64,000 nucleotides of DNA, taken from assembly GCA_030431255.1 (NCBI GenBank), contig JAUIJL010000004.1, forward strand, positions 248,001 to 312,000. The letters are read 5' to 3'. A model generated the notes under the pieces. That model saw only the letters and a program-made list of their open reading frames with translations, did not search any database and was not told the DNA's origin. Positions 9,873-26,453 of this stretch are shown piece by piece. The first letter of the stretch is position 1. Every line of letters begins with the position of its first letter. Both the position numbers and the translations under genes were made by a program. Origin of the DNA: Thermoanaerobaculia bacterium (lineage in GTDB: Bacteria > Acidobacteriota > Thermoanaerobaculia > Multivoradales > J023).

Positions 9873-10706
9873 TTATTTCCGGTTACGACGCCGAACGATC
9901 ATGCCGTCCGTACGTTTGTTGTTGCGAGTTTTGTAGCCCTTCGTCGGAACACCCCAAGGAGTACAGGGGTGACGACCACCGGAAGACCGGCCTTCACCAC
10001 CGCCCATCGGATGGTCCACCGGGTTCATCGTCACGCCACGGTTGTGGGGACGACGGCCCTTCCAGCGACTTCGGCCGGCTTTACCACCGGACACACCGCC
10101 GTGCTCGGAGTTACCCAGCTCACCGACGGTGGCGTAGCAGCTCAGGTGCACCTTGCGGACCTCACCGGAAGGCAGCTTGACCTGGGCATAGTCGCCGTCT
10201 TTCGCCATCAGCTGAGCCGACGTGCCGCCGCTGCGGACCATCTGGCCGCCTTTGCCGATTTTGAGCTCGATGTTGTGGATCAGGGTACCCAGGGGGATGT
10301 TGCGCAGGGGCAGAGCATTTCCTGGATTGATCTCTGATTCAGGACCGGAGACGATCGTGTTACCGACCTGGACCTTCGCAGGCCACAGGATGTAACGCTT
10401 CTCGCCGTCGGCGTAGTGCAGAAGGGCGAGCCGGGCCGAACGATTCGGATCGTATTCGACCGCCGCCACTTTGGCCGGCACGCCGACCTTGTCGTGACGT
10501 TTGAAGTCGACGATCCGGTACCGCCGCTTGTGCCCGCCGCCTCGGAACCAGATGGTGGTCCGGCCGGTGTTGTTTCGACCGCCGATCCGCTTCTTGCCCT
10601 TGGTGAGCTTACGCTCGGGCTTCTTTCCCGGAGTGAGCTCGTCGAAGGTCGATCCCGTCCGAAAACGGGTGCCCGGGCTAGTCGGACGATATTTTTTGAT
10701 TCCCAT
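9873..10706 (-). CDS. rplB: 50S ribosomal protein L2
   Basis: L2 supports subunit association and the peptidyl-transferase centre. The 277-residue product starts [15 protein letters not shown], has the OB-like and SH3-like domains, and carries the functional loop [20 protein letters not shown] at about residues 227-246, including the conserved histidine. It follows rplW by 36 bases. Confidence 0.97.
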   Translation of the reverse strand: MGIKKYRPTSPGTRFRTGSTFDELTPGKKPERKLTKGKKRIGGRNNTGRTTIWFRGGGHKRRYRIVDFKRHDKVGVPAKVAAVEYDPNRSARLALLHYADGEKRYILWPAKVQVGNTIVSGPESEINPGNALPLRNIPLGTLIHNIELKIGKGGQMVRSGGTSAQLMAKDGDYAQVKLPSGEVRKVHLSCYATVGELGNSEHGGVSGGKAGRSRWKGRRPHNRGVTMNPVDHPMGGGEGRSSGGRHPCTPWGVPTKGYKTRNNKRTDGMIVRRRNRK

Positions 10707-10742
10707 GTCGCTCTTTCCTAGATATCCGGCTCAGCCTGGGGC

Positions 10743-11033
10743 TCAGACGCCCTCAAAGAACTCGATCGGTTTCTCGCCGTCCTTCAGCCGCACGTAGGCC
10801 TTTTTCCAATCCGGTCGGCGACCGAAGAAACGACCTTGGCGACGCTCTTTTCCGTGCATGACAGCAACCCTTACCTCGGCTACCTTGACACCGAATTGAG
10901 CTTCGACAGCTTTCTTGACCTGAATTTTGTTGGCGTCCCGGGCCACCTCGAAGGCGTAGGTTTCCGCCAGCTCACGCTGGATGGTCGCCTTCTCAGTGAT
11001 CAACGGTCGCCGAATCACGTCTTGGATTCTCAT
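10743..11033 (-). CDS. rplW: 50S ribosomal protein L23
   Basis: L23 sits at the tunnel exit and binds trigger factor and SRP in other bacteria. The 96-residue product starts MRIQDVIRRPLITEKAT, with the NKIQVKKAVEAQFGVKVAEVRV core and RRQGRFFGRRPDWKKAYVRL loop. Its ATG overlaps the rplD stop by 4 bases. Confidence 0.96.
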   Translation of the reverse strand: MRIQDVIRRPLITEKATIQRELAETYAFEVARDANKIQVKKAVEAQFGVKVAEVRVAVMHGKERRQGRFFGRRPDWKKAYVRLKDGEKPIEFFEGV

Positions 11034-11653
11034 GACGCCAGGACCTCCAGAATCCGGTTCAACGCCGCTTCAGAGACGATCACTCGGTCGCGATCGACCA
11101 CGTCATAAACGTTGAGCGCCAAAGCGTCGATGGCCTTGAGCTTCGGATGGTTGCGTGAGGCCAGCTGCAGATTCTCGTTGTCGCGAGAGTCGACCAGAAG
11201 CGTTTTGCGCTCCACACCCAAGCCGTTCAGCGCTCCGGCCAAGGCCTTCGTCTTCGGGCTTTCCAGGTCGAGATTCTCGACGACGGTGATCTGCTCGTCA
11301 GCCAGCTTTCGAGACAGAGCCGACTTCAGCGCGTTCTTCTTTTCACGCACCGAAAGCTTGTCTTGATAGGAGCGAGGCTGCGGGCCGTGAACGATGCCAC
11401 CCTTGCGCCAGATCGGGCTCCGCACGCTACCCATACGGGCACGGCCGGTGCCTTTTTGCCGCCAGAGCTTCTTACCGGAGCCCCGAACCTCCGCCCGGGT
11501 CTTGGTCTTATGGGTGCCCGCCCGTTTAGCTGCAAGGTAGGACTTGACCGCAAGGTGGATCAAATGCTCCTTGTACGGGTAGGCGAAGACATCGTCGGCC
11601 ACCTCGATTTCGCGCACATCAGCGCCGGAGAGGTTTTTAACTTGGATCTTCAT
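11030..11653 (-). CDS. rplD: 50S ribosomal protein L4
   Basis: L4 lines the exit tunnel and in E. coli represses the S10 operon. The 207-residue product has the tunnel loop containing TRAEVRGSGKKLWRQKGTGRARMGSVRSP at about residues 52-80 and a Rossmann-like core. I see no obvious S10-leader-type structure upstream, so autoregulation through L4 is not supported by this sequence. Confidence 0.96.
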   Translation of the reverse strand: MKIQVKNLSGADVREIEVADDVFAYPYKEHLIHLAVKSYLAAKRAGTHKTKTRAEVRGSGKKLWRQKGTGRARMGSVRSPIWRKGGIVHGPQPRSYQDKLSVREKKNALKSALSRKLADEQITVVENLDLESPKTKALAGALNGLGVERKTLLVDSRDNENLQLASRNHPKLKAIDALALNVYDVVDRDRVIVSEAALNRILEVLAS

Positions 11654-11668
11654 GTCTTATGAACCCCT

Positions 11669-12298
11669 TCAGCCCCGCTTCGCCGGTTTGAGGGTGACGT
11701 AGCTGTTCCGAGCACCGGGAACGGCGCCGCGCAGGTAGATGAGGTTCTCCTCGTCGTCAACCTTAACGATCTGGAGGTTCTTGACCGTGATCCGCTTGCC
11801 GCCCATGCGGCCCGGCAAACGAACACCGGGGAATACGCGGGAGGGGTAGGCGGATTGTCCGATCGAGCCAGGAGCTCTTTTGAACATCGAACCGTGTGTC
11901 GCGCGTCCACCACCGAAGCCGTGGCGCTTGATCACACCCTGGAAACCTTTACCTTTCGAGGTTCCGACCACATCGACGTAGTCGTTCTCTTCGAAGATCG
12001 AGGCCTTCACCTGGTCTCCAGGCTGCGCGGGATCGTCACCCTCGACCTGGAACTCGACGAGCTCTCGCATCGGAGAGACCGCCGCCTTGTCGAAGTGACC
12101 GCGCATGGCTTTGGTCACCTTCTTGGGCCCGGCTTCTTCGACCAACCCCAGCTGCACCGCGTCGTAGCCGTCGGTGTCGCTGGTTTTGCGTTGAACCACC
12201 AAGCAGGGGCCTGCTTTGACCACTGTCACGGGGACGACTTGGCCGTCTTCCGCGAAGATCTGGGTCATTCCAACTTTCTTTCCGAGGATGCCTTTCAT
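11669..12298 (-). CDS. rplC: 50S ribosomal protein L3
   Basis: L3 helps form the peptidyl-transferase centre and initiates 50S assembly. The 209-residue product starts [15 protein letters not shown] and contains the conserved loop [23 protein letters not shown] and the [15 protein letters not shown] region. The gene follows rpsJ by 20 bases. Confidence 0.97.
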   Translation of the reverse strand: MKGILGKKVGMTQIFAEDGQVVPVTVVKAGPCLVVQRKTSDTDGYDAVQLGLVEEAGPKKVTKAMRGHFDKAAVSPMRELVEFQVEGDDPAQPGDQVKASIFEENDYVDVVGTSKGKGFQGVIKRHGFGGGRATHGSMFKRAPGSIGQSAYPSRVFPGVRLPGRMGGKRITVKNLQIVKVDDEENLIYLRGAVPGARNSYVTLKPAKRG

Positions 12299-12318
12299 CG
12301 GCTCATTCCCCCTGGGCT

Positions 12319-12627
12319 TCAGAGCTTGATCTCCACGTCCACTCCCGCCGGCAGCTCAAGCTTCATAAGCGCATCAACCGTGTGGCTGGTGGACTCGTAG
12401 ATGTCGAGCAGGCGTTTGTGGGTGCGGATCTCGAATTGCTCTCGCGACTTCTTGTCTACATGCGGCGAGCGATTCACGGTGTAGCGAGAGATGTGCGTCG
12501 GCAGTGGAATCGGACCCACCACCTTGGCACCGGTGCGTCGAGCTGTGTCGACAATCTCATTCGCCGAAGTATCCAAGATTCGATAATCGAAGGCTTTGAG
12601 CCGGATACGGATCTTCTCGTTGACCAT
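12319..12627 (-). CDS. rpsJ: 30S ribosomal protein S10
   Basis: S10 is a 30S head protein that also binds NusB/NusG in antitermination. The 102-residue product contains [34 protein letters not shown] and [13 protein letters not shown]. It directly follows tuf, so the S10 cluster continues the str cluster without a visible terminator. Confidence 0.97.
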   Translation of the reverse strand: MVNEKIRIRLKAFDYRILDTSANEIVDTARRTGAKVVGPIPLPTHISRYTVNRSPHVDKKSREQFEIRTHKRLLDIYESTSHTVDALMKLELPAGVDVEIKL

Positions 12628-12668
12628 CGTGCTTCCTTCTTGCCCTCGGGCCTACGCCTTTCGGCGGA

Positions 12669-13853
<1,185 letters not shown>

Positions 13854-13901
13854 CTCTTCCTCCGAGGAATCGTTGAAAATCCTAGGAAATTGTTAACTCC
13901 G

Positions 13902-15977
13902 TCAACCGGCGACTTTGGCGACGATTTCGTCGCTGACGTTCCGGGGAGCTTGCTCGTAGTTGTCAAATTGCATTGAGTAGTTCGCACGACCCTGGGTCAG
14001 GGAGCGAACATCTGTGGCGTATCCGAACATTTCGGACAACGGCACCTTGGCGTTGATCACCTGGGCGCCGGCGCGGGCTTCCATCGATTGGACACGGCCG
14101 CGACGGGAGTTGAGGTCGCCCATCACGTCACCCATGTACTCTTCAGGAGTCACGACCTCGACCGCCATGATCGGCTCCAACAGAGCCGGTTTGGCCTTCT
14201 TCCAGGCGTCTTGCAAAGCCATCGATCCGGCGATCTTGAACGCCACCTCGCTCGAGTCCACCTCATGGTAGCTACCGTCGTAGAGGTCGACCTCGATACC
14301 GGAGACCGGGTAACCCGCCAAAGGGCCGGTTTCCATGCGCTCTTCGATGCCTTGCTCGACAGGCTTGATGAATTCGCGAGGAATCACGCCGCCTTTGATG
14401 TTGTCGTTGAACTTGAGGTGACCGCCGTCCCAGGGCCGGATGCGGATTTTGCAGTGGGCGAACTGGCCCTTACCACCGGTCTGTTTGGAGAATTTGCAGG
14501 CGCCTTCGGCTTCGATGGTGATGGATTCTTTGTAGGCCACCTGGGGACGACCGATATTCGCTGCGACGTTGAACTCACGGATCAAGCGATCACAAATGAT
14601 CTCTAGGTGAAGCTCACCCATGCCTGAAATCAGAGTCTGTCCGGTGTCTTCATCGGTGTGGACGCGGAAAGTGGGGTCCTCTTGCATGAGCTTGCCGAGG
14701 GCCTGCCCAAGCTTCTCTTGATCCGACTTGGTCTTGGGCTCGATGGAGACGGCGATCACCGGCTCGGGGAAGGTCATGGACTCGAGCACCACCGGATGGG
14801 CCGGGTCGCAAATCGTGTCGCCGGTCGTGACGTCTTTCAAGCCGACCGCGGCGGCGATATCACCGGCGCGCACGACTTTGATCTCGTCACGCTTGTTGGC
14901 ATGCATTTGCAGCAGGCGGCCGACACGATTCTTACGCCGTTTGGTGGCGTTGTAGACACCGGAGCCGGCGTCGAGCGTTCCGGAATAGACCCGGAAGAAC
15001 GCCAACTGACCGACGAAGGGGTCGGTCATGATCTTGAAGACCAAACCGGAGAACGGAGCGTCGTCAGCGGGCTCACGGCTCATCTCGCCTTCACCGTGCT
15101 CGTCGGTACCTTTGACTGCGCCGATGTCTAGGGGCGAAGGTAGGTAGTCGACGACCGCGTCGAGCAAGGGCTGCACGCCTTTGTTTTTGAACGCGGAGCC
15201 GCAGAGAACAGGGTGGATCTCGTCGGCCAGAGTCGCCTTGCGGATGGCGGCTTTGATTTGCGCCTCGGTCAAGGGCTCGCCACCGAGGTATTGCTCCAGG
15301 AGCTCTTCGTCGGTTTCGGCGATCGCTTCCACCAGCTGCTCGCGAGCGGCCTCGGCTTCGGCTTTAAGGTCGTCCGGAATATCGACGATCTCGAAAGCTG
15401 AGCCCAAAGCATCATTGGCGTAGGAGATACCCTTCATCTGAACCAGATCGATCACGCCTTGAAGATCGGATTCAGCACCCCAAGGGAGCTGAATGGCGAT
15501 CGGATTCGCACCGAGTCGCGACTTCATCATGCTGATGCAGCGAGCGTAATCGGCGCCGACGCGATCCATTTTGTTGACGAAGGCGATTCGCGGCACATGG
15601 TATTTGTCCGCTTGGCGCCAGACGGTTTCAGATTGAGGCTCCACACCACCGACGGCGTCGAATACCGCAACCGCCCCGTCGAGAACACGCAAGGAACGCT
15701 CCACCTCAGCGGTGAAGTCCACGTGACCCGGGGTGTCGATGATGTTGATGCGGTGTTCTTTCCAGGAGCAAGTGGTCGCAGCGGAGGTAATCGTAATTCC
15801 ACGCTCCTGCTCTTGCTCCATCCAGTCCATGGTGGCGGCGCCGTCATGGACCTCACCGATCTTGTAGCTGATTCCGGTATAGAACAGCACCCGCTCGGTA
15901 GTCGTCGTCTTACCGGCATCAATGTGGGCCATGATGCCGATATTTCGAGTTTTTTCCAACGAGACTTTGCGTGACAT
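13902..15977 (-). CDS. fusA: Elongation factor G
   Basis: EF-G drives translocation and ribosome recycling. The 691-residue product has the P-loop AHIDAGKTT at about residues 17-25, the DTPGHVDF G3 motif and NKMD G4 motif, then domains II to V. Length is typical for canonical EF-G1. It lies between rpsG (130 bases upstream) and tuf in the str operon. Confidence 0.98.
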   Translation of the reverse strand: MSRKVSLEKTRNIGIMAHIDAGKTTTTERVLFYTGISYKIGEVHDGAATMDWMEQEQERGITITSAATTCSWKEHRINIIDTPGHVDFTAEVERSLRVLDGAVAVFDAVGGVEPQSETVWRQADKYHVPRIAFVNKMDRVGADYARCISMMKSRLGANPIAIQLPWGAESDLQGVIDLVQMKGISYANDALGSAFEIVDIPDDLKAEAEAAREQLVEAIAETDEELLEQYLGGEPLTEAQIKAAIRKATLADEIHPVLCGSAFKNKGVQPLLDAVVDYLPSPLDIGAVKGTDEHGEGEMSREPADDAPFSGLVFKIMTDPFVGQLAFFRVYSGTLDAGSGVYNATKRRKNRVGRLLQMHANKRDEIKVVRAGDIAAAVGLKDVTTGDTICDPAHPVVLESMTFPEPVIAVSIEPKTKSDQEKLGQALGKLMQEDPTFRVHTDEDTGQTLISGMGELHLEIICDRLIREFNVAANIGRPQVAYKESITIEAEGACKFSKQTGGKGQFAHCKIRIRPWDGGHLKFNDNIKGGVIPREFIKPVEQGIEERMETGPLAGYPVSGIEVDLYDGSYHEVDSSEVAFKIAGSMALQDAWKKAKPALLEPIMAVEVVTPEEYMGDVMGDLNSRRGRVQSMEARAGAQVINAKVPLSEMFGYATDVRSLTQGRANYSMQFDNYEQAPRNVSDEIVAKVAG

Positions 15978-16107
15978 GACTCGTTCTCCGTGCGGAGGCC
16001 ACCCTAGAGAGGAAGAGGGAATCCGCTGACGACTGAATACCGCAGGGCGGCCGCCGTCTATTTTGAAACGCTGAGTTGAGAGCGTCGCTAGAGCTTAGAA
16101 ACCGGGC

Positions 16108-16578
16108 TCACCAACGGTAGTGAGAGAAGGCCTTATTCGCTTCGGCCATCCGGTGGGTATCATCTTTCTTCTTCATCGCGTTTCCGCGATTCTGAGCGGC
16201 GTCCATAAATTCGTTGGCCAACCGCACATCCATGGTCTTCTCACCGCGAGCCTTGGCGGCGGCAATCAACCAACGCATGGACAATGCCAAACGCCGGGAG
16301 GGGCGAACCTCGATCGGCACCTGGTAGGTCGAGCCACCGACGCGGCGAGATTTCACCTCGACTTGCGGCTTGACGTTGTCCACTGCTTTCTTGAAAACCT
16401 TCATCGGATCTTCTTGAGTGCGCTCTTCGATCAATCTCAGCGCTCGATACAAGAGCTGCTCGGCCACGGATTTCTTGCCGTCGTGCATGACGACATTCAC
16501 GAATTTGGTGACCAACTGAGAGTTGTAGAGCGGATCGGGAAGAATCTCCCGCTTCGGAACTTCACGGCGCCTTGGCAT
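16108..16578 (-). CDS. rpsG: 30S ribosomal protein S7
   Basis: S7 nucleates the 30S head and contacts E-site tRNA. The 156-residue product starts [16 protein letters not shown] and contains [19 protein letters not shown], the beta-hairpin [21 protein letters not shown] and the C-terminal [12 protein letters not shown]. It follows rpsL by 40 bases. Confidence 0.97.
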   Translation of the reverse strand: MPRRREVPKREILPDPLYNSQLVTKFVNVVMHDGKKSVAEQLLYRALRLIEERTQEDPMKVFKKAVDNVKPQVEVKSRRVGGSTYQVPIEVRPSRRLALSMRWLIAAAKARGEKTMDVRLANEFMDAAQNRGNAMKKKDDTHRMAEANKAFSHYRW

Positions 16579-16618
16579 CTGTCATTCGCCTTTCGAGCTC
16601 GTTATCAATCTTGGGCGA

Positions 16619-16993
16619 TCAGCCCTTGGGCCGCTTCGCCCCGTACTTGGAGCGCCCTTGACGGCGACCGTCAACACCAACTGCGTCGAGGGTGCCACGA
16701 ACCACGTGGTAGCGAACACCCGGAAGATCCTTCACACGACCACCCCGCACCAAAACAATGGAGTGCTCTTGAAGGTTGTGGCCGACACCGGGAATGTAGG
16801 TGGTTACCTCAATTCCGTTGGTCAGACGAACACGGGCAACTTTACGCAGAGCCGAATTCGGCTTCTTGGGCGTTTGCGTGTAAACACGGACGCAGACGCC
16901 GCGTCGTTGCGGACAGGACTGGAGGGCTGGACTCTTGGTCTTCGCCTTTTGGCGGACGCGCCCTTTGCGCACCAGCTGATGAATCGTCGGCAT
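16619..16993 (-). CDS. rpsL: 30S ribosomal protein S12
   Basis: S12 is part of the decoding centre. The 124-residue product has the [11 protein letters not shown] loop at residues 41-51 and GGRVKDLPG at 84-92. Both lysines whose mutation gives streptomycin resistance in other bacteria are present, as is the conserved aspartate next to the second one (Asp89). It is the first gene of the str cluster and has a near-consensus promoter about 200 bases upstream. Confidence 0.97.
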   Translation of the reverse strand: MPTIHQLVRKGRVRQKAKTKSPALQSCPQRRGVCVRVYTQTPKKPNSALRKVARVRLTNGIEVTTYIPGVGHNLQEHSIVLVRGGRVKDLPGVRYHVVRGTLDAVGVDGRRQGRSKYGAKRPKG

Positions 16994-17402
16994 TCCACCA
17001 CTCTCCTAGTAGCTCGCGCATCGATGCCGAGCGTCAGAGTCTGGGACCAGTCCGTTTGCCACGGGCATTACCCAACAGGGATGCACCATGCAGACTGGAA
17101 TTCTGTGTCAGGGCTGAACTGGGGATCAGTCTTGGCCATCATCGAGAGGACTTCTCTCGACTGAACCTACCGGTCTCGCCGCGGAAGCGGGATATTAGCA
17201 ACGCGCAAAAATCGCGTCAAGCCTTTTTCTCAATATCGACTTTGCATCGATTCGAGTCACTAGCCCGCTTTTTCGAACAGCGCAGAACGCGCCGTAGTGA
17301 GAAGCGTATGGTACCCGAAGCAATTTGATCTGCCAAGGCCTTCGGCTTGGTTTTCTGAAATTTAATGCGATGAGCGCAGGCTGTGGGAACAAATCCGACG
17401 AG
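16994..17402. other. Gene-free region upstream of rpsL
   Basis: These 409 bases separate rpsL from the unrecognised gene at 17403-17762. They hold the rpsL promoter at 17192-17220 and a leader of roughly 190 bases on the minus strand. I see no family-specific riboswitch or ribosomal-protein binding site in the leader by eye. No coding frame here has a family match or good start context. Confidence 0.6.
17192..17220 (-). promoter_or_regulatory. Sigma-70-type promoter of the rpsL-rpsG-fusA-tuf operon
   Basis: On the minus strand the -35 box is TTGACG (17215-17220) and the -10 box TAATAT (17192-17197), separated by exactly 17 bases. Both are close to consensus. The predicted start lies near 17185, leaving a long 5' leader before rpsL. 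This fits a strong growth-related promoter for the str-S10-spc run. Confidence 0.7.
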
Positions 17403-17762
17403 TCAGTGAACGGTGCCAGGGGTGTGCTCGGCCGGATCTTCATCAAAGCCATGGGTCATGACGAAGGCATAGGCAGCAAAACGTTCGGTTGGGCCCTCGG
17501 CGATGGCCTCGAACACATGCTCTCCCTCCCGCTCTTCCCCTAGATCCTGCACATAGGAAATATGCTCTGGTGAGATCAAGAGCTCTGCCACCATCCTCTT
17601 ACCTTTGAGCATCTGCGCCACCAGGTCCTCTTGAACAGGACCGATGTACCAATGGCAGTCGTCATCGTCGTAGACCGCAGCGTCGGGAGTCGACATCCGG
17701 ACGATGCAATTCGGATGTTGCTGGAGCCAGGCCCAGAACTGGTCAAAAGGGATCGTCGTCAT
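17403..17762 (-). CDS. Unrecognised 119-residue protein between rpoC and rpsL
   Basis: I do not recognise this protein. It is soluble, acidic and has no signal peptide or membrane segment. Visible features are an aromatic N-terminus (FDQFWAWLQQHPNCIVRM), an acidic patch DDDDCHWYIGP near residues 32-42, and VAELLISPEHISYVQDL in the middle. It has a clean start, sits between the rpoC terminator and the rpsL promoter on the same strand, and no longer frame competes. The amino-acid make-up looks like a real protein rather than a shadow frame. Function is not inferred. Confidence 0.7.
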   Translation of the reverse strand: MTTIPFDQFWAWLQQHPNCIVRMSTPDAAVYDDDDCHWYIGPVQEDLVAQMLKGKRMVAELLISPEHISYVQDLGEEREGEHVFEAIAEGPTERFAAYAFVMTHGFDEDPAEHTPGTVH

Positions 17763-17896
17763 ACATCGAACCTACCAAGGTCAAGGCCATTGTAAAACCC
17801 CCTGTTAGGAAACCTATCACCACGAAAACTCTCGGCGTTTGAAGCACCGAGCAGGGATGTGGTGTTCGGATAGAAAGACCTAGATTGAAGGCGGAA

Positions 17897-17930
17897 GAAA
17901 AAACCCGCCACCTCTCGGCAGCGGGTTTTC
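17897..17930 (-). terminator. Rho-independent terminator after rpoC
   Basis: On the minus strand AAAACCCGC pairs with GCGGGTTTT (arms 17921-17929 and 17900-17908) and the second arm is followed by further Ts. It lies about 55 bases after the rpoC stop and would end the long tRNA-tuf-secE-nusG-rplKAJL-rpoBC transcript. Confidence 0.85.
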
Positions 17931-17982
17931 TAAGTTCGAGCCGCGGTGCACCCGACTAAGGTGCACCTCACCTCGGGCGAGC

Positions 17983-22167
<4,185 letters not shown>

Positions 22168-22199
22168 AGGTGCCTCCTTCGATCTTTCGAATATCCGGA

Positions 22200-25100
22200 T
22201 CAGGCCTGCAGGAGCTCGACGTCAAGGCACAAGCTCTGAAGCTCACGTACCAACACGTTGAACGATTCGGGGAGACCCGGATCATCCGGAACCGCCCCCT
22301 TCACGATGGACTCATAGACCTTGGAACGGCCTTCGACATCATCCGACTTCACGGTGAGCAATTCTTGAAGCGTGTAGGCCGCGCCGTAGGCTTCCAGGGC
22401 CCAGACTTCCATCTCGCCGAAACGCTGGCCACCGAATTGGGCCTTACCACCCAAGGGCTGCTGCGTGATCAGCGAGTACGGACCGATGGAACGGGCGTGG
22501 ATCTTGTCGTCGACCAAGTGCGACAGCTTCAACATGTAGATGTATCCGACGGTGACTTGATTCTCCAGCTGCTCGCCGGTCATGCCGTCGTAGAGCAAGG
22601 TCTTACCGGATGTCGGCAAGCCGGCCTGGGTCAGGAAGCCTTTCAGCGACTCCTCACTGGCGCCGTCGAAAACCGGCGTGGCGAACTTCACTCCGAGGGC
22701 CATGCCGGCCCAACCGAGGTGGGTCTCCAAGATCTGCCCGACGTTCATACGACTGGGCACACCCAGGGGATTGAGCACGATCTCCACCGGCGTGCCGTCG
22801 GGCAAGTAGGGCATGTCTTCCTCGGGAAGAATCCGCGAGATCACACCCTTATTACCGTGGCGACCGGCCATTTTGTCACCCACCTGGAGCTTGCGCTTCA
22901 TAGCGACGAAGACCTTGACCAGCTTAATCACACCAGGGGGAAGCTCGTCGCCCTTTTGCAGCAACGCCACCCGCTCTTCGTTGACCTTATGCAAGACGTC
23001 GATGTGAGAATCGGTTTTGCGGTAGACCTTCTCCACTTGCTCGTGGACCGAGTTACCTTTGAGCGGCAGACGAAGAATCTCTTGGCGGTTGAGCTTCACC
23101 AGAGCTTCATGGGTGATTCGATCACCTTTTTGAAGCACGGTCTCACCGTCCCGGTTGACCACATCCGCCATGGCTTCGTGACCATCGAGCAAGTCGCGAA
23201 TTTTCTTATTCCGCTCCTCGGTGAGAATTCGAATCTCATCCTTGATGTTCTTCTTCATCCGCGCGATCTCGGCATCCTCGATCTCGAGGGCACGCTGATC
23301 CTTTTCAACACCCTTGCGCGAGAAGATCTTGACATCCACCACCGTGCCGTCGATGCCCGGCGGAACCTTGAGGGAAGCGTCGCGAACGTCGCCGGCTTTC
23401 TCGCCGAAGATGGCTCGCAGCAGCTTCTCCTCAGGGGTCAGCTGGGTCTCGCCCTTCGGCGTGACTTTACCGACTAGGATGTCGCCGGCTTTGACGTTGG
23501 CGCCGATGCGAACGATTCCCGACTCGTCGAGGTCCTTAAGGGCAGCCTCGGAGACGTTGGGGATGTCGCGGGTCACTTCCTCGGGGCCGAGCTTGGTATC
23601 CCGGGCCTCGATCTCGAATTCCTCGATATGGATAGAGGTGTAGTAATCCTCCTTGACCATCTTCTCGGAGATCAGAATCGCGTCCTCGAAGTTGTAACCG
23701 CGCCACGGCATGAACGCCACCAGAACATTTCGTCCCAGGGCCAGCTCGCCGAGCTCGGTGCACGGACCGTCCGCCAGGACATCCCCTTTGCTCACACGCT
23801 GCCCTTCTTTGACGATGGGCTTCTGGTTGATGCAGGTATTCTGGTTGGAGCGGCGGAATTTCGTCAGCTGATAGATATCCGCGCCGAAATCCTTGGCCTC
23901 TCCGGTTTGGTCGTCCTCGGCCTCCACACGCACGATGATGCGCTCCGCGTCGACCAAGTCGACCACGCCGGCCCGTCGAACGCTGACCACGGCGCCGGAA
24001 TCCCGGGCCACGGTGCCTTCGAGGCCGGTACCCACCACCGGTGAGTCACTGCGCAGCAACGGCACGGCTTGGCGTTGCATATTCGATCCCATGAGCGCGC
24101 GGTTGGCATCGTCGTGCTCAAGGAACGGAATCAGCGCCGCAGCCACCGACACCAACTGTTTGGGGCTGATGTCCATGTACTCCACGCGCTCGCGCTCGAC
24201 GGTGATGAAGTCACCTCCGGCGCGTGCGATCACCCGCTCGTCATCGAACCAACCGTCGTCGTCGACGGTGGCGTTCGCCTGGGCAATAACGTACTTTTCT
24301 TCTTCCCAAGCGGTCAGGTAGAAGGCGTGAGGCTCAACCTCGATCTGCCGTTTCCCGTCCTTCTTGAGCTGAGCGTTGACTTCTTTCAGCTCGTCGCCCG
24401 TCAGGACTTGACCCAGCTTCTTATTTGAGCCGCCGGTGCGGACCACCCGGTAGTGATCGAGAACCCGGCCACCTTCTACCAATTTATACGGGCTCTCGAT
24501 GAAGCCGTAATCATTGATGCGAGCGAAGGTCGCCAGCGAGGAGATCAGTCCGATATTCGGCCCTTCAGGGGTTTCAATCGGGCAGATCCGGCCGTAGTGA
24601 GACGCGTGCACGTCACGCACCTCGAAACCCGCGCGCTCGCGGGAAAGGCCACCCGGGCCCAAGGCGGAGAGACGACGCTTATGGGTCACCTCCGACAGCG
24701 GGTTGGTTTGATCCATGAACTGCGACAGCTGAGACGAGCCGAAGAACTCCTTAATCGCGGCGATCACCGGCTTGGAGTTGATCAGATCGTGGGGCATGGC
24801 GGAATCGATGTCTTGATGGACCGACATCTTTTCCTTGATCGCCCGCTCCATGCGAACCAAACCGATGCGGAATTGGTTCTCCAGCAGCTCACCGACCGCG
24901 CGCACACGACGATTGCCGAGGTTGTCGATATCGTCGACCCGGCCGATGTCTTTGTGCAAGCGGAGCAAATACTCGATGACGCGATAGAAGTCGTCCGCGG
25001 ACAACGTCTTCTGCTCCACCGGTACCTCGGTGTCGAGCTTAATGTTGAACTTGAACCGCCCAACCCGGGAGAAGTCGTACCGCTTGGCATCGAAGAACAT

Positions 25101-26453
25101 GCCGTAGAAGAGCGACCGGGCGCTCTCCAAAGTCGGAGGGTCCCCGGGACGCATCCGACGGTAGATCTCCATCAGCGCTTCTTTGGAGTTGCGCGTTTGA
25201 TCCTTGGTCAGGGTGTTGGTCAAGAGATTGCCGGTCAGCTCCCAATCCGGGAAGAAGACCTCGAGGTCCGTGGTATCCCTGCCATCCAGGCGAGTCTCCA
25301 AATCCTCCGGTACCAAGTCGTTGGCTTCGAAGAGGATCTCACCCGTCTCAATGTCCACCACATCGGCAATGAAATAGGCCCGTTCGAGCTCCGCCATGGA
25401 GACGTCCTGCTCGATGTTGTCGTCCGGCCCCATCTCATCCGCCTTCCCCTTGGGAATGGAGATACCGGCAAACAATTGGTAGTGACGACGGACACCGCGG
25501 CTGGAGCGATCCCGCAAGCGCTCTTGCTCGATGACTTTGAACGGCGCGTTGAGCTTGTAGCGACCTTCGCCGAGGATCGACAATCCGACCGGCACGTAGA
25601 ACTGTCGCAGGATCGCCTCATTGGACTCGAGGCCCAATGCGCGGAGGAAAACCGTGCCGTGGAATTTGCGCTTGCGGTCAATGCGGACCGAAAGCACTTC
25701 TTTTTGGTCGTATTCGAATTCCACCCAGGAGCCGCGGTACGGAATGATCTTCGATAAGAAGGTCCGTTTGCCGTCCTTGGTAAAGAAGACGCCCGGGCTG
25801 CGGTGCAGCTGGCTGACGATGACCCGCTCGGTACCGTTGATGACGAAAGTACCGTATTCGGTCATCAACGGAATCTCGCCGAAGTAGACCTCTTCCTCTT
25901 TCGCATCGCGCATCATGCGCGTGCCGGTTTCCGGGTCCTTGTCGTAAACAAAGAGCCGGAAGGTCACCTTGAGCGGGACCGCAAAAGTCATTCCGCGCTC
26001 TTGGCACTCAGAAATCGAGTACTTCAGCTGGAGCTCGACGGGGCCACCGCAAATGTCGCAGCGCACCACACGGTTCTTGTTGTCGGCACCGCATTCCGGG
26101 CAGGACACGATCTCTTCCAGAGGATGATCGGTCATGATTTTGGCACCACAGTTGGAACAATCCATGCGCAGGTATTCGAGACCTTGCAAGGTTCCACATT
26201 TGCACTGCCAATCACCGATGGTGTATTTCACGAAGTCCAGGGAACAAGTTTCCCGGAAATCGGAGAACGGAAAGATGCTGGTGAAGACCGCTTGCAAACC
26301 GTGATTGCCCCGTTCTTCTGGCAACAGGTTCATCTGCAGAAAACGCTCATAAGACCGCCGCTGCACATCGATCAAATTCGGGATCGGCAGGGTGGTCTCA
26401 ATCTGCGAGAAGTCTTCGCGTGGCGCGATTGGCGTTTGGATCCCTTCGCTCAT
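22200..26453 (-). CDS. rpoB: DNA-directed RNA polymerase subunit beta, with an N-terminal cysteine-pair insertion
   Basis: The beta subunit forms half of the catalytic cleft. The 1,417-residue product shows the rifampicin region [20 protein letters not shown] with the Asp, His and following Ser residues of sensitive enzymes, and the C-terminal switch and clamp motifs. It has an unusual segment at residues 84-135 with Cys84, Cys86, Cys99, Cys102, Cys118, Cys121, Cys132 and Cys135, enough for two zinc ribbons; E. coli RpoB lacks it. The segment sits before the [15 protein letters not shown] strand of the beta1 lobe. The ATG overlaps a small open frame upstream by 4 bases. Confidence 0.98.
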   Translation of the reverse strand: MSEGIQTPIAPREDFSQIETTLPIPNLIDVQRRSYERFLQMNLLPEERGNHGLQAVFTSIFPFSDFRETCSLDFVKYTIGDWQCKCGTLQGLEYLRMDCSNCGAKIMTDHPLEEIVSCPECGADNKNRVVRCDICGGPVELQLKYSISECQERGMTFAVPLKVTFRLFVYDKDPETGTRMMRDAKEEEVYFGEIPLMTEYGTFVINGTERVIVSQLHRSPGVFFTKDGKRTFLSKIIPYRGSWVEFEYDQKEVLSVRIDRKRKFHGTVFLRALGLESNEAILRQFYVPVGLSILGEGRYKLNAPFKVIEQERLRDRSSRGVRRHYQLFAGISIPKGKADEMGPDDNIEQDVSMAELERAYFIADVVDIETGEILFEANDLVPEDLETRLDGRDTTDLEVFFPDWELTGNLLTNTLTKDQTRNSKEALMEIYRRMRPGDPPTLESARSLFYGMFFDAKRYDFSRVGRFKFNIKLDTEVPVEQKTLSADDFYRVIEYLLRLHKDIGRVDDIDNLGNRRVRAVGELLENQFRIGLVRMERAIKEKMSVHQDIDSAMPHDLINSKPVIAAIKEFFGSSQLSQFMDQTNPLSEVTHKRRLSALGPGGLSRERAGFEVRDVHASHYGRICPIETPEGPNIGLISSLATFARINDYGFIESPYKLVEGGRVLDHYRVVRTGGSNKKLGQVLTGDELKEVNAQLKKDGKRQIEVEPHAFYLTAWEEEKYVIAQANATVDDDGWFDDERVIARAGGDFITVERERVEYMDISPKQLVSVAAALIPFLEHDDANRALMGSNMQRQAVPLLRSDSPVVGTGLEGTVARDSGAVVSVRRAGVVDLVDAERIIVRVEAEDDQTGEAKDFGADIYQLTKFRRSNQNTCINQKPIVKEGQRVSKGDVLADGPCTELGELALGRNVLVAFMPWRGYNFEDAILISEKMVKEDYYTSIHIEEFEIEARDTKLGPEEVTRDIPNVSEAALKDLDESGIVRIGANVKAGDILVGKVTPKGETQLTPEEKLLRAIFGEKAGDVRDASLKVPPGIDGTVVDVKIFSRKGVEKDQRALEIEDAEIARMKKNIKDEIRILTEERNKKIRDLLDGHEAMADVVNRDGETVLQKGDRITHEALVKLNRQEILRLPLKGNSVHEQVEKVYRKTDSHIDVLHKVNEERVALLQKGDELPPGVIKLVKVFVAMKRKLQVGDKMAGRHGNKGVISRILPEEDMPYLPDGTPVEIVLNPLGVPSRMNVGQILETHLGWAGMALGVKFATPVFDGASEESLKGFLTQAGLPTSGKTLLYDGMTGEQLENQVTVGYIYMLKLSHLVDDKIHARSIGPYSLITQQPLGGKAQFGGQRFGEMEVWALEAYGAAYTLQELLTVKSDDVEGRSKVYESIVKGAVPDDPGLPESFNVLVRELQSLCLDVELLQA

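Noticed and set aside
17332-17351. Possible hairpin CCAAGGCC-GGCTTGG downstream of the 119-residue gene
   Set aside because: The stem has a bulge, and the T-run lies on the wrong strand to end that gene.
22170-23477. Open frame of 435 codons antisense to rpoB
   Set aside because: Same cause; the antisense frame follows the codon bias of rpoB and shows no known domain.
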